Made by a program: the position numbers and the translations under genes. From Candidatus Cloacimonadota bacterium (lineage in GTDB: Bacteria; Cloacimonadota; Cloacimonadia; Cloacimonadales; TCS61), in assembly GCA_027858325.1 (NCBI GenBank), contig JAQICU010000088.1:1-9379 (forward strand): a DNA stretch of 9,379 bases, given 5' to 3'. Under the pieces are notes generated by a model. It made no database searches and was not told where the DNA came from. It was given only the letters and a program-made list of their open reading frames with translations. Every line of letters starts with the position of its first letter. The stretch's first letter is position 1. Below are positions 1 through 6,009 of this stretch, one piece after another.

Positions 1-768
1 GGATATCACCAGATAAGAACTGTTTTCTCCGAAATAGGGCTTGCGGATATAATAAATTTTGCTTTGACAAAAAAAGGTGCAATTAAAATTTTGTCAGATA
101 TAGACTTTGTAAGTACAAATGAAAATTTGATTTACAAGGTTGCGGTCTTTATAAAAGATAAATATAATGTGAAATTTGGTGTGGAAATAGAATTGCAAAA
201 GAACATACCCATTTCAGCAGGATTGGGTGGTGGAAGCAGTAATGCAGCTAGCACGATCATTGGACTTTCAGAGTTATGGAACCTTGATCTTTCGCGAAAA
301 GAAATGCATAAGATCGCAGATAATTTTGGAAGCGACATAAATTTCTTCCTTGAAGGTAACTGTGCTTTAGGTGAAAACCGTGGAGAAAAAATAAACCGTC
401 TTAAACAAATTGAATTAGATAATATATTTTTAGTAAATCCTGGTTTTGAGATTTCCAGTAAAGAAGCTTATGATGCAGTTTCAATAGATGGTCATGAAAA
501 TGACAATTGGTTAAAACTGATAGAACATGAGAACATTAAATGGTGCTATAACAAACTCCAGGTTGGCGTATGCAAAAAATATCCCGAGATCCAAATAATC
601 ATTGATCATCTGCTGGAAAACGGGGTCGATCAGGCAATGCTCTCAGGCAGCGGAGCCACAATAATTGGTTTCTGCCCAGACAGAGCAACAGCAGATAAAT
701 TTTCAATATACTATTCTAAAATGGGCTATTGGAATTACATTACTAAAACTAAAAGGAGTGCAAAATGA
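1..768 (+). CDS. ispE: 4-diphosphocytidyl-2-C-methyl-D-erythritol kinase, 5'-truncated
   Basis: GHMP-family kinase that phosphorylates the 2-hydroxyl of CDP-methylerythritol in the non-mevalonate (MEP) isoprenoid pathway, in the cytosol. The frame is open from base 1, beginning GYHQIRTVF, which matches the DGYH segment near residue 24 of E. coli IspE. About 23-26 N-terminal residues, including the catalytic lysine region, therefore lie outside the window. Visible motifs are the glycine-rich ATP loop GLGGGSSNAA (220-249), the catalytic-Asp segment FGSDINFF (Asp codon 334-336), SSKEAY in the substrate region and the late LSGSGAT motif. A TTG at 64 is in frame but internal, so it is not the start. 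The stop overlaps the spoVG start (ATGA). Presence of this gene implies use of the MEP pathway. Confidence 0.95.
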   Translation, partial: GYHQIRTVFSEIGLADIINFALTKKGAIKILSDIDFVSTNENLIYKVAVFIKDKYNVKFGVEIELQKNIPISAGLGGGSSNAASTIIGLSELWNLDLSRKEMHKIADNFGSDINFFLEGNCALGENRGEKINRLKQIELDNIFLVNPGFEISSKEAYDAVSIDGHENDNWLKLIEHENIKWCYNKLQVGVCKKYPEIQIIIDHLLENGVDQAMLSGSGATIIGFCPDRATADKFSIYYSKMGYWNYITKTKRSAK

Positions 769-1172
769 ACATTACAGATGTTAAAGTTTTTCTTAGAGAA
801 AGTAATCAACTTAAAGCATTCGTCAATATGGTTATAGACGATGCATTCATTATTAGGAACATCAAGGTTATCGAAGGCGATAATGGTCTTTTTGTTGCAA
901 TGCCAAGCCGTAGGGTTAGCTCTGGAGAATATCGTGATATTGCTCATCCGATCAATACTGAAGCAAGAAATATGATCGAAGGTGTTATCATTGAAAAGTA
1001 TAAAGAAGTTCTTCAGGGAGCATTATCTACAGCTAATGAAGGTTCTGCGAAACCAAAGGAAGTTATTCAGGAGGCACCATCATCAGATGTTGAAAGCTCT
1101 GAGAAACCTGAAGAAGTTATACAAGAAGCACCATCATCAGATGATGAAGACACTGAGAAACCGGCAGAATAA
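765..1172 (+). CDS. spoVG: SpoVG family nucleic-acid-binding regulator with acidic repeat tail
   Basis: Residues 1 to about 82 match the SpoVG family closely: MNITDVKV at the start, then DDAFII, IKVIEGDNGLF, AMPSRR and YRDIAHPINTEAR. SpoVG proteins bind DNA and RNA and act as global regulators in many bacteria that never sporulate, so the name says nothing about spores here. Family members are usually 80-100 residues. This one has 135, because of a tail with two 18-residue repeats (KPKEVIQEAPSSDV... and KPEEVIQEAPSSDD...) plus a partial third, rich in Glu, Asp, Ser and Pro. The ATG overlaps the ispE stop by 4 bases and is preceded by AAAAGGAG (751-758), so the start is secure. The place between ispE and prs is as in Firmicutes, but without glmU. 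Target and role in this organism are unknown. Confidence 0.93.
   Translation: MNITDVKVFLRESNQLKAFVNMVIDDAFIIRNIKVIEGDNGLFVAMPSRRVSSGEYRDIAHPINTEARNMIEGVIIEKYKEVLQGALSTANEGSAKPKEVIQEAPSSDVESSEKPEEVIQEAPSSDDEDTEKPAE
1050..1169 (+). repeat. 54-bp in-frame tandem repeat in spoVG tail
   Basis: Two 54-bp units (1050-1103 and 1104-1157) and a 12-bp partial third encode 18-residue units starting KP(K/E)EVIQEAPSSD. The unit copies differ at several synonymous and non-synonymous positions, so the duplication is not very recent. Because the period is a multiple of three, copy-number change would leave the frame intact. Confidence 0.85.
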
Positions 1173-1179
1173 GCAATAG

Positions 1180-2127
1180 ATGTTTTCAAGACTAAAGATT
1201 TTCACCGGAAATTCAAATATTGAATTGGCGAATGAGGTTTCAAAACTATCCGGTATTCCATTAGGCGATGCTGAAGTTTTCAAATTTTCTAACGATAATT
1301 CATTCGTTAAGATCAATGAGAATGTTCGTGGCGCTGATATATTCATTATTCAGCCTACTTGTTTTCCTGTTAACGATAACTTAATGGAACTATTCATCAT
1401 GATAGATGCACTTAAACGTGCATCAGCAGCGAGGATCAATTGCATCATTCCGTTATTCGGTTATGCACGTTCAGATAAAAAGGATCAACCCGGAGTCGCA
1501 ATAACTGGAAAATTGATTGCTGACCTTCTTACAAAAGCAGGTGCAAACAGAATTGTAGCTATGGATCTTCATTCAGACCAGATACAAGGTTTTTTTGATA
1601 TACCCGTTGATCACCTTTATTCAACGCCTATTTTTATTCGGTACTTTAAAGCAAATCTTGATCTGACTGATGCAGTTGTTGTTTCACCAGATACTGGTGG
1701 AACCGCAAGGGCAAGGTTATTAGCTAAACGGCTTGATTGCGGTTTGGCAATAGGAGATAAACGCAGGATAAGGAATGACGACAAAGCTGAAATATTAAAC
1801 ATTATTGGTGATGTTGAAGGAAAAACTGCTTTTCTTTTTGATGATATAATCGATACAGGAGGTAGTTTATGCAAAATGTCCCAAGCACTATTAAATCATG
1901 GTGCCAAGAAAGTCTATGCAGCTTGTGCACATGGAATTCTTTCAGGGAATGCCATTAAAAACCTTGAAGAATCACCAATAGAAAAATTGTTTATTACAAA
2001 TTCGGTTCCTTTAACAAAAGAGAAAGCAAAATGCAAAAAAATAGTACAGCTTCCCATTGCCGAATTATTAGCTAATGCAATTAAAAAAATTCACATTGAA
2101 GAATCTTTAAGTATCTTATTTAGATAG
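1180..2127 (+). CDS. prs: Ribose-phosphate pyrophosphokinase (PRPP synthetase)
   Basis: Transfers pyrophosphate from ATP to ribose-5-phosphate to make PRPP for purine, pyrimidine, His, Trp and NAD synthesis. The 315-residue length is standard for the bacterial class I enzyme. Visible motifs are LKIFTGNSN at the N-terminus, CFPVNDNLMEL (61-71), the flexible ATP loop YARSDKKDQP (95-104, with Lys where E. coli has the second Arg of RxDRK), MDLHSDQIQGFFDIPVDHL (128-146), VVSPDTGG (167-174), DKRR (193-196) and the PRPP-binding loop DDIIDTGGSL (221-230). A TAG lies directly upstream in frame, so ATG 1180 is the earliest possible start and it fits the family. It follows the spoVG stop by 7 bases with no clear Shine-Dalgarno, suggesting reinitiation after spoVG. 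Confidence 0.97.
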   Translation: MFSRLKIFTGNSNIELANEVSKLSGIPLGDAEVFKFSNDNSFVKINENVRGADIFIIQPTCFPVNDNLMELFIMIDALKRASAARINCIIPLFGYARSDKKDQPGVAITGKLIADLLTKAGANRIVAMDLHSDQIQGFFDIPVDHLYSTPIFIRYFKANLDLTDAVVVSPDTGGTARARLLAKRLDCGLAIGDKRRIRNDDKAEILNIIGDVEGKTAFLFDDIIDTGGSLCKMSQALLNHGAKKVYAACAHGILSGNAIKNLEESPIEKLFITNSVPLTKEKAKCKKIVQLPIAELLANAIKKIHIEESLSILFR

Positions 2128-2130
2128 ACA

Positions 2131-2148
2131 TATAATCCACTGAGTGGA
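2131..2148 (+). promoter_or_regulatory. TATAAT hexamer and short palindrome upstream of rplY
   Basis: The 39-base prs-rplY gap contains TATAAT (2131-2136), a perfect match to the bacterial -10 consensus. It shares one base with TCCACT-G-AGTGGA (2136-2148), a palindrome that can also fold as a 5-bp RNA hairpin with a 3-base loop. No convincing -35 hexamer is visible (the best is TTTAAG at 2106-2111, spacing 19). It could be an internal promoter with an overlapping operator, or a chance motif in AT-rich DNA. Confidence 0.25.
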
Positions 2149-2166
2149 ATTTCAACGGAGGAAGTA

Positions 2167-2862
2167 ATGAACATAAATATTAATGCTGAAAAAAGAAATT
2201 TGGGAAAAAAATCTAATCTTACAAAAATTAGAAAAGAAGGTTTAATCCCTGGTATAATCTATGGAAACGGGCAGGAAGGTATTAAAATTTCTATTAACGC
2301 ACGTGATTATACACGCGAATATAAAAAGTCAATTGGCGGGATCGCATTCTTCGATATTACAGTTGATGGATCAACATACAAAACTTTCATAAAAGAAAAG
2401 CAGATTCATCCATTAACAAGAGAAATTACGCATATCGATTTTATGGAACTTCATAAAGGTAAACCTATTACTATTGATGTTCCTATCAATTTTGATGGCG
2501 AAGCACCCGGAACAAAAGAAGGTGGAGTTTTTGAGATCATTCTCAGAAAAATCCAAATCACATGTCTTCCAAAAGATATTCCGGATGAGATCAGAATTGA
2601 TATTTCCGCTTTGAATATCGGTGATTCTATTCACTTCGGCGACATCAAGCTCTCGGGTGATGTAGAAACAAACATTTCTGATGAAACTACCATTGCTGCA
2701 GTAAGTCTTCCAACTATTCTGGTAGAGCCTGAAGAAGAAGAAGAGCTTGAAGGTGAAGAAGGAGCTGAAGGAACCGAAGGTGCTGAAGGTGAAGAAGGTG
2801 AAGAAGGTGAAGAAGGTGATAAATCTGCCAAAGAAGAGGATTCTAAAAAAGATTCTGAATAA
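2167..2862 (+). CDS. rplY: 50S ribosomal protein L25/TL5/Ctc, long form with acidic tail
   Basis: L25 binds 5S rRNA in the large subunit. The 231-residue protein has the two-domain Ctc/TL5 form. Residues 1 to about 95 are the 5S-binding domain, with RKEGLIPGIIYG (22-33), QIHPLTREITHIDF (79-92) and MELHKGK. Residues about 98-185 form the TL5 beta domain, with PINFDGEAPGTKEGG and RIDISALNIGDSI. From about 188 the chain becomes almost purely acidic, with Glu/Gly triplets and then a KSAKEEDSKKDSE end. Acidic tails are common in long L25 forms but this one is extreme. ATG 2167 has a strong GGAGG (2157-2161). The TAA overlaps the pth ATG by one base. Pairing rplY with pth and prs is widespread in bacteria. 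Confidence 0.95.
   Translation: MNININAEKRNLGKKSNLTKIRKEGLIPGIIYGNGQEGIKISINARDYTREYKKSIGGIAFFDITVDGSTYKTFIKEKQIHPLTREITHIDFMELHKGKPITIDVPINFDGEAPGTKEGGVFEIILRKIQITCLPKDIPDEIRIDISALNIGDSIHFGDIKLSGDVETNISDETTIAAVSLPTILVEPEEEEELEGEEGAEGTEGAEGEEGEEGEEGDKSAKEEDSKKDSE
2755..2817 (+). repeat. 9-bp minisatellite encoding (x)EG repeats in the L25 tail
   Basis: Seven consecutive 9-bp units encode EEG, AEG, TEG, AEG, EEG, EEG, EEG. The last three are identical GAAGAAGGT copies (2791-2817). Exact short-period repeats like these are prone to replication slippage, and each gain or loss would stay in frame, so tail length may vary between strains. Confidence 0.9.
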
Positions 2863-3443
2863 TGAGATTAGTTGTCGGACTTGGGAACCCTGGGAAAAAA
2901 TATAAATATAATCGGCATAATATTGGTTTTGCCTTTCTGGATTCCTACATTAAGAAACTTGATCTTAAATTCAAAAGAAGAACTAAATACGATTATCTGA
3001 TGTCAGATGATGTGATCTTTATAAAACCTAAAACATATATGAACAGAAGCGGAGATGCAATTATTTCTGTTCTAACTAAACATAGGATAGATGAAATACT
3101 TGTTATCGTTGACGATATTCATCTTCCTATTGGAGAGATCAGGATAAGAAAAAATGGCGGCAATGGCGGACATAACGGGCTAAGATCTATTGTTGATGCT
3201 CTCGGCTCTTCTGAGTTTGGAAGAATCCGTATTGGAGTAGGGTCCCCAATTGAGAAGGATCTTTCAAATTATGTTCTTTCTGATTTCTCAAAAAAAGAAG
3301 TTTCAATGTTAAATGTTGTTTTTGATCTTTTAAATATATTACTGGAAGATTATCAGAATTTTAATCTTGATCGGATGGTGAATAAATACAGTAACTATAA
3401 AAAATCCTATTCTGAGAAAATTTTAGATTCTCAGGATCGATAG
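2862..3443 (+). CDS. pth: Peptidyl-tRNA hydrolase
   Basis: Cleaves the ester bond of peptidyl-tRNAs released early from ribosomes, recycling tRNA. The 193-residue length is normal for bacterial Pth. Catalytic and binding residues are all in place: GLGNPG (6-11, Asn9), NRHNIGF with catalytic His19, PKTYMNRSG (56-64, Asn61), VDDIHLPIG (83-91, Asp84 matching E. coli Asp93) and GGNGGHNGLRSI (99-110, Asn105). The ATG shares one base with the rplY stop (TAATG) and has no Shine-Dalgarno at proper distance, so it is probably translated by coupling to rplY. A Lys/Tyr/Ser-rich end follows the conserved core and is not unusual. Confidence 0.97.
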   Translation: MRLVVGLGNPGKKYKYNRHNIGFAFLDSYIKKLDLKFKRRTKYDYLMSDDVIFIKPKTYMNRSGDAIISVLTKHRIDEILVIVDDIHLPIGEIRIRKNGGNGGHNGLRSIVDALGSSEFGRIRIGVGSPIEKDLSNYVLSDFSKKEVSMLNVVFDLLNILLEDYQNFNLDRMVNKYSNYKKSYSEKILDSQDR

Positions 3444-3466
3444 ATAGTAAAATAATCTTACTATCT
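3442..3466 (+). promoter_or_regulatory. Hairpin between pth and rpsF
   Basis: A perfect 9-bp inverted repeat, AGATAGTAA (3442-3450) and TTACTATCT (3458-3466), with a 7-base loop, starts inside the pth stop codon and ends 11 bases before the rpsF Shine-Dalgarno AAAGGAGG (3477-3484). It is AT-rich and has no following T-run, so it is a poor intrinsic terminator. A leader element controlling the S6 operon, an RNA processing site, or chance are all possible. Confidence 0.4.
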
Positions 3467-3488
3467 TAAAAAGACCAAAGGAGGAAAA

Positions 3489-3773
3489 ATGCTTAATAAG
3501 TATGAAAGTATGGTCGTGATCACTCCAACTCTTAGTGAAGAAAATGCTAAAAAAGAAAACGAGTTGATAAAAAGTTTCATCAAGGAAAAAGGCGGTGAGA
3601 TCCTTAACTCTGACGAGTGGGGAAAGAAACGCCTAGCTTATCAGATCAGCAATTTCAAGGAAGGCTATTATTTCATTAGCCATTTCACACTTGATTCCAC
3701 CAAAGTAAATGAACTTGACCGGTTCTACAAACTACATGAATATATTATTCGTAATAATATATTAACTAAATAG
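3489..3773 (+). CDS. rpsF: 30S ribosomal protein S6
   Basis: S6 binds 16S rRNA in the platform of the small subunit together with S18, encoded two genes downstream. The 94-residue protein carries the family pattern: KYESMVVITP at the N-terminus, then GEILNSDEWGKKRLAYQI (36-53) and the GYYFISHF strand, ending soon after YIIRNNILTK. It has the compact length of S6 without the acidic tail seen in E. coli, unlike several other ribosomal proteins in this window. ATG 3489 is preceded by the strongest ribosome binding site here, AAAGGAGG (3477-3484, 4-base spacing). It leads the conserved rpsF-ssb-rpsR cluster, with ssb starting 9 bases after its stop. Confidence 0.97.
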   Translation: MLNKYESMVVITPTLSEENAKKENELIKSFIKEKGGEILNSDEWGKKRLAYQISNFKEGYYFISHFTLDSTKVNELDRFYKLHEYIIRNNILTK

Positions 3774-3782
3774 GGAGATGTT

Positions 3783-4235
3783 ATGGCAAAAGAACTTAGA
3801 TTTCCTAATATTAACTCAATAACTATAAGTGGAAGATTAACCAGAGATGTTGAATTACGCTATCTTCAGAATGGTACTCCCGTTGCAAAACTTTCAATTG
3901 CATTTAATAGAAACTATCAAAAGAATGGGGAATGGCAACAAGATACTGGGTATATAGATATTGTTGTGTGGAGCAAGCGCGGTGAACAATGTGCTGAATA
4001 TTTACATAAAGGAAGCCCCGTACTCGTAGAAGGTTATTTACGAACTCATTCTTATGTTGATAAGAACGAGCAGAAGCGAAAAGTAACTGAAATTATCAGC
4101 AATAAGGTTTCTTTCCTTGAGAAGGAAAGCTATGATGCGAAGTCAAATGAGGAATTCCAACCCTCTGATAATATTAATAAAAAGAACGTAAGTCAACCTG
4201 TTGCAGAAGTCACAGATGACGATGTTCCATTCTAG
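3783..4235 (+). CDS. ssb: Single-stranded DNA-binding protein
   Basis: Binds and protects single-stranded DNA in replication, repair and recombination, and recruits partner proteins through its C-terminal tip. Residues about 9-113 form the OB fold, with ITISGRLTRDVELRY, VAKLSIAFNRNY, WQQDTGYIDIVVWSKRGEQC and KGSPVLVEGYLRT. A polar linker of about 30 residues follows, Asn/Glu/Lys-rich rather than the glycine-rich type. The last six residues, DDDVPF, are the acidic-hydrophobic tip that binds SSB partners (usual form DDDIPF). The 150-residue length is normal. GGGAG (3773-3777) lies just before ATG 3783. Its place between rpsF and rpsR is widely conserved and makes it the housekeeping SSB. Confidence 0.97.
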   Translation: MAKELRFPNINSITISGRLTRDVELRYLQNGTPVAKLSIAFNRNYQKNGEWQQDTGYIDIVVWSKRGEQCAEYLHKGSPVLVEGYLRTHSYVDKNEQKRKVTEIISNKVSFLEKESYDAKSNEEFQPSDNINKKNVSQPVAEVTDDDVPF

Positions 4236-4242
4236 TAAATTG

Positions 4243-4248
4243 AAGGAG
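4243..4248 (+). promoter_or_regulatory. rpsR: Ribosome binding site that fixes the rpsR start
   Basis: AAGGAG sits 6 bases before ATG 4255. The reading frame is open further upstream, to an ATG inside ssb at 4201, but that start has no such site and would add 18 residues unlike S18. The site settles the start at 4255. Confidence 0.85.
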
Positions 4249-4254
4249 AAAATA

Positions 4255-4617
4255 ATGGAAGAAAAAATAGAAAAAACCGTAGCAGAAAAATCTGTTACCA
4301 AACCAGCTGAGGTAAAAACTCATAGACCATATACCAGATCAAGACCACCTCAAGGTAGAGATAATAGAAAACGAACTTTCAAACCAAGAGGCAAATTTCT
4401 CTTCAAGAAGAAAGTCTGTTTCTTCTGTAAGAACAAAGATGCAGTAATTGATTATAAAGATGTTGGTTTATTAAAGAGATATATTTCTGAAAGCGGAAAG
4501 ATAACACCAAAACGTTTTACAGGTGCTTGTACAAAACATCAAAGAAAAATTGCTGTAGAAATAAAAAAAGCACGTCAGATGGCTCTTATTCAATATACTG
4601 ATAAACATAAATACTAA
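4255..4617 (+). CDS. rpsR: 30S ribosomal protein S18 with basic N-terminal extension
   Basis: S18 pairs with S6 on the small-subunit platform. The core at residues about 51-118 is clear: KKVCFFC, VIDYKDVGLLKRYISESGKI, PKRFTGACTKHQRK and IKKARQMALIQY. Cys55, Cys58, Cys92 and His95 form a CxxC...CxxH arrangement that could hold zinc, as known for the Cys-containing S18 type. The product is 120 residues, where S18 is often 70-90. The extra length is an N-terminal stretch of about 50 residues, first acidic/mixed (MEEKIEKT) and then strongly basic (RPYTRSRPPQGRDNRKR). Such N-terminal extensions occur in other phyla. It follows ssb by 19 bases, and the next gene starts 3 bases after its stop. Confidence 0.95.
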   Translation: MEEKIEKTVAEKSVTKPAEVKTHRPYTRSRPPQGRDNRKRTFKPRGKFLFKKKVCFFCKNKDAVIDYKDVGLLKRYISESGKITPKRFTGACTKHQRKIAVEIKKARQMALIQYTDKHKY

Positions 4618-4620
4618 ACA

Positions 4621-5487
4621 GTGATTTTAATAGCTGTTATTTCCGTTGTTATTGCAACGTTATCCCCATTCTGGGGTTTGATCTTTATATTAACATTTAG
4701 TGATAAATACCAGGAGAAGAGAAACCTGTTCTATTCTGTGTATTTTGGTTTTGTTGCTTTACTTTTTCTCTTTAGAATGTTGGATATTATCTCTGTAATT
4801 GATCTGTTATTTGGTATAGGATTAACATCTGCTCTATATTTATGGAGTTTACATCGTACAAAGAATTACATCAATGCCTTGATTTCGGTTTTCTTTCTGA
4901 ATATCATTTATGCGATATTACGTTTGGTTATATTCGGGAAGCAATATGCAGAAATAATTACAGAAGTTATTGGAAAATACAAAGAATTTATTACACAATC
5001 ATTCCAAAATAACAATGAACAGCTAACTTTAGCATTGAACTTCACTGAAACGTTTCAAGTAGTATTCACTAAGTATTATGTTGGAATTTGGGTTTTAACA
5101 ATAGTTTTAGCGATCTACATTGGATCTCTATTACTTTCCAAAAGAGGAAGTTTAAAATGGAATCATAAAAGGATTAGAATGCCTTTTTATCTAATCTATA
5201 TTTTAATAATGACATTAGCAACTTTTCTACTGCCAAAAATGCAGACTGTTGGTATAAATGCACTGATCATGATCGCACCATTATTTTTAATCCAGGGAAT
5301 ATCCATTTTAGATTTCTACTGGGGAAATTTCTTTAAAAAATCAAAATTCCTGCTTATTTTATTGATCTTTTCAATGGTGTTTAATTATTTTATTTTATTA
5401 TTAGTTGCTCTTGTTGGGCTTACTGATATTTGGTTTAATTTTAGGAAAATAGATATGGAGGAAATAGATGAACGTAATTTTAACTAA
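4621..5487 (+). CDS. Polytopic membrane protein, probable DUF2232 (YybS-like)
   Basis: 288 residues with about eight predicted membrane spans: roughly 2-26, 36-53, 55-76, 83-103, 152-173, 187-205, 210-231 and 242-268. A soluble stretch (about 105-150) lies in the middle. The end of the last helix, VGLTDIWFNFRK (265-276), resembles the closing motif of DUF2232 proteins, and the place between rpsR and rplI is where Firmicutes carry the DUF2232 gene yybS. The function of the family is not established. Its membrane topology suggests transport or scaffolding, but that is inference. The start is GTG 4621. The rpsR stop is in the same frame two codons upstream, so no earlier start exists, and no Shine-Dalgarno is visible; coupling to rpsR is likely. 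The 3' end overlaps rplI by 20 bases. Confidence 0.7.
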   Translation: MILIAVISVVIATLSPFWGLIFILTFSDKYQEKRNLFYSVYFGFVALLFLFRMLDIISVIDLLFGIGLTSALYLWSLHRTKNYINALISVFFLNIIYAILRLVIFGKQYAEIITEVIGKYKEFITQSFQNNNEQLTLALNFTETFQVVFTKYYVGIWVLTIVLAIYIGSLLLSKRGSLKWNHKRIRMPFYLIYILIMTLATFLLPKMQTVGINALIMIAPLFLIQGISILDFYWGNFFKKSKFLLILLIFSMVFNYFILLLVALVGLTDIWFNFRKIDMEEIDERNFN

Positions 5488-5983
5488 AGATATAAAGGCT
5501 TTAGGTGAAGCCGGTAAACTAGTAAAAGTAAAGCCTGGTTATGCCAGGAATTACTTACTGCCAAATGGATTTGCAATACACGCAAGTCCAAAAAATCTCA
5601 CAAAAATTGAAGTAATAAAAACACAAGCTGCTGACGAAAAAATTGCTTTACACGGAAAGTATAAAGAAGTCCTCGACAAGATCAAAGGTGTTGAACTTAC
5701 ATTTAATAGAAGAGCTGATGAAAATAATCACCTCTTCGGCTCTGTTTCAGAAAATGACATCGTGAAAGCACTTGCTGAAAAAGAGATCGAAGTCCATAAG
5801 GCAGACATTGTTATGGAAAAACACCTTAAAGAAGTTGGTACTTTTGAAGTTGAGATTAGTTTTACTTCAGAATTAACAACTTCGGTTAATGTGAAAATTG
5901 ACGTTGAAAACGTCGATGTTGAAAACATAGTTGATAACATAGAAGTTAAGCAAAATAATGATATAGAAACTGAAAATGAATAA
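5468..5983 (+). CDS. rplI: 50S ribosomal protein L9 with acidic tail
   Basis: L9 binds 23S rRNA and extends from the large subunit by a long helix, helping reading-frame maintenance. The N-domain shows MNVILTKDIKALG and the L9 signature KPGYARNYLLPNGFA (22-36). The connecting helix covers about 41-74. The C-domain carries HLFGSVSENDI (88-98) and the TFEVEISF strand (125-132). L9 is usually about 150 residues. This one has 171, the extra part being an Asp/Glu/Asn/Val-rich tail from about 145 with a small internal repeat (DVENVDVEN). ATG 5468 has GGAGG (5457-5461) at 6-base spacing, inside the end of the DUF2232 gene, so translation of the two overlaps by 20 bases. Confidence 0.97.
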   Translation: MNVILTKDIKALGEAGKLVKVKPGYARNYLLPNGFAIHASPKNLTKIEVIKTQAADEKIALHGKYKEVLDKIKGVELTFNRRADENNHLFGSVSENDIVKALAEKEIEVHKADIVMEKHLKEVGTFEVEISFTSELTTSVNVKIDVENVDVENIVDNIEVKQNNDIETENE

Positions 5984-5998
5984 AGAATTCGTAAAATT

Positions 5999-6005
5999 GG
6001 GAGGA
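5999..6005 (+). promoter_or_regulatory. Strong ribosome binding site supporting a TTG start
   Basis: GGGAGGA lies 4 bases before TTG 6010 and no ATG or GTG fits this spacing. It is the main reason for accepting the TTG start of the downstream membrane protein, which otherwise lacks a family to compare with. Confidence 0.75.
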
Positions 6006-6009
6006 AAAC

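Noticed and set aside
64..66. TTG as the start of ispE
   Set aside because: The frame is open to base 1 and the upstream residues (GYHQIRTVF) are part of the conserved IspE N-terminal region, so the gene starts outside the window.
982..1179. Small basic His/Lys-rich reading frame on the + strand
   Set aside because: It is the shifted frame of the spoVG repeat tail, so its repeated sequence is explained by the real gene.
2631..2831. Minus-strand Ser/Pro-rich reading frame
   Set aside because: It is the complement of the Glu/Gly repeat of L25, with repeated low-complexity sequence and no ribosome binding site of its own.
3444..3488. Known S6:S18 leader RNA motif
   Set aside because: The typical CCG loop beside a stem is absent; only an AT-rich hairpin is present.
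4201..4254. Longer S18 beginning inside ssb
   Set aside because: The extra 18 residues are the shifted-frame translation of the ssb end and the leader; the AAGGAG site at 4243-4248 points to ATG 4255.
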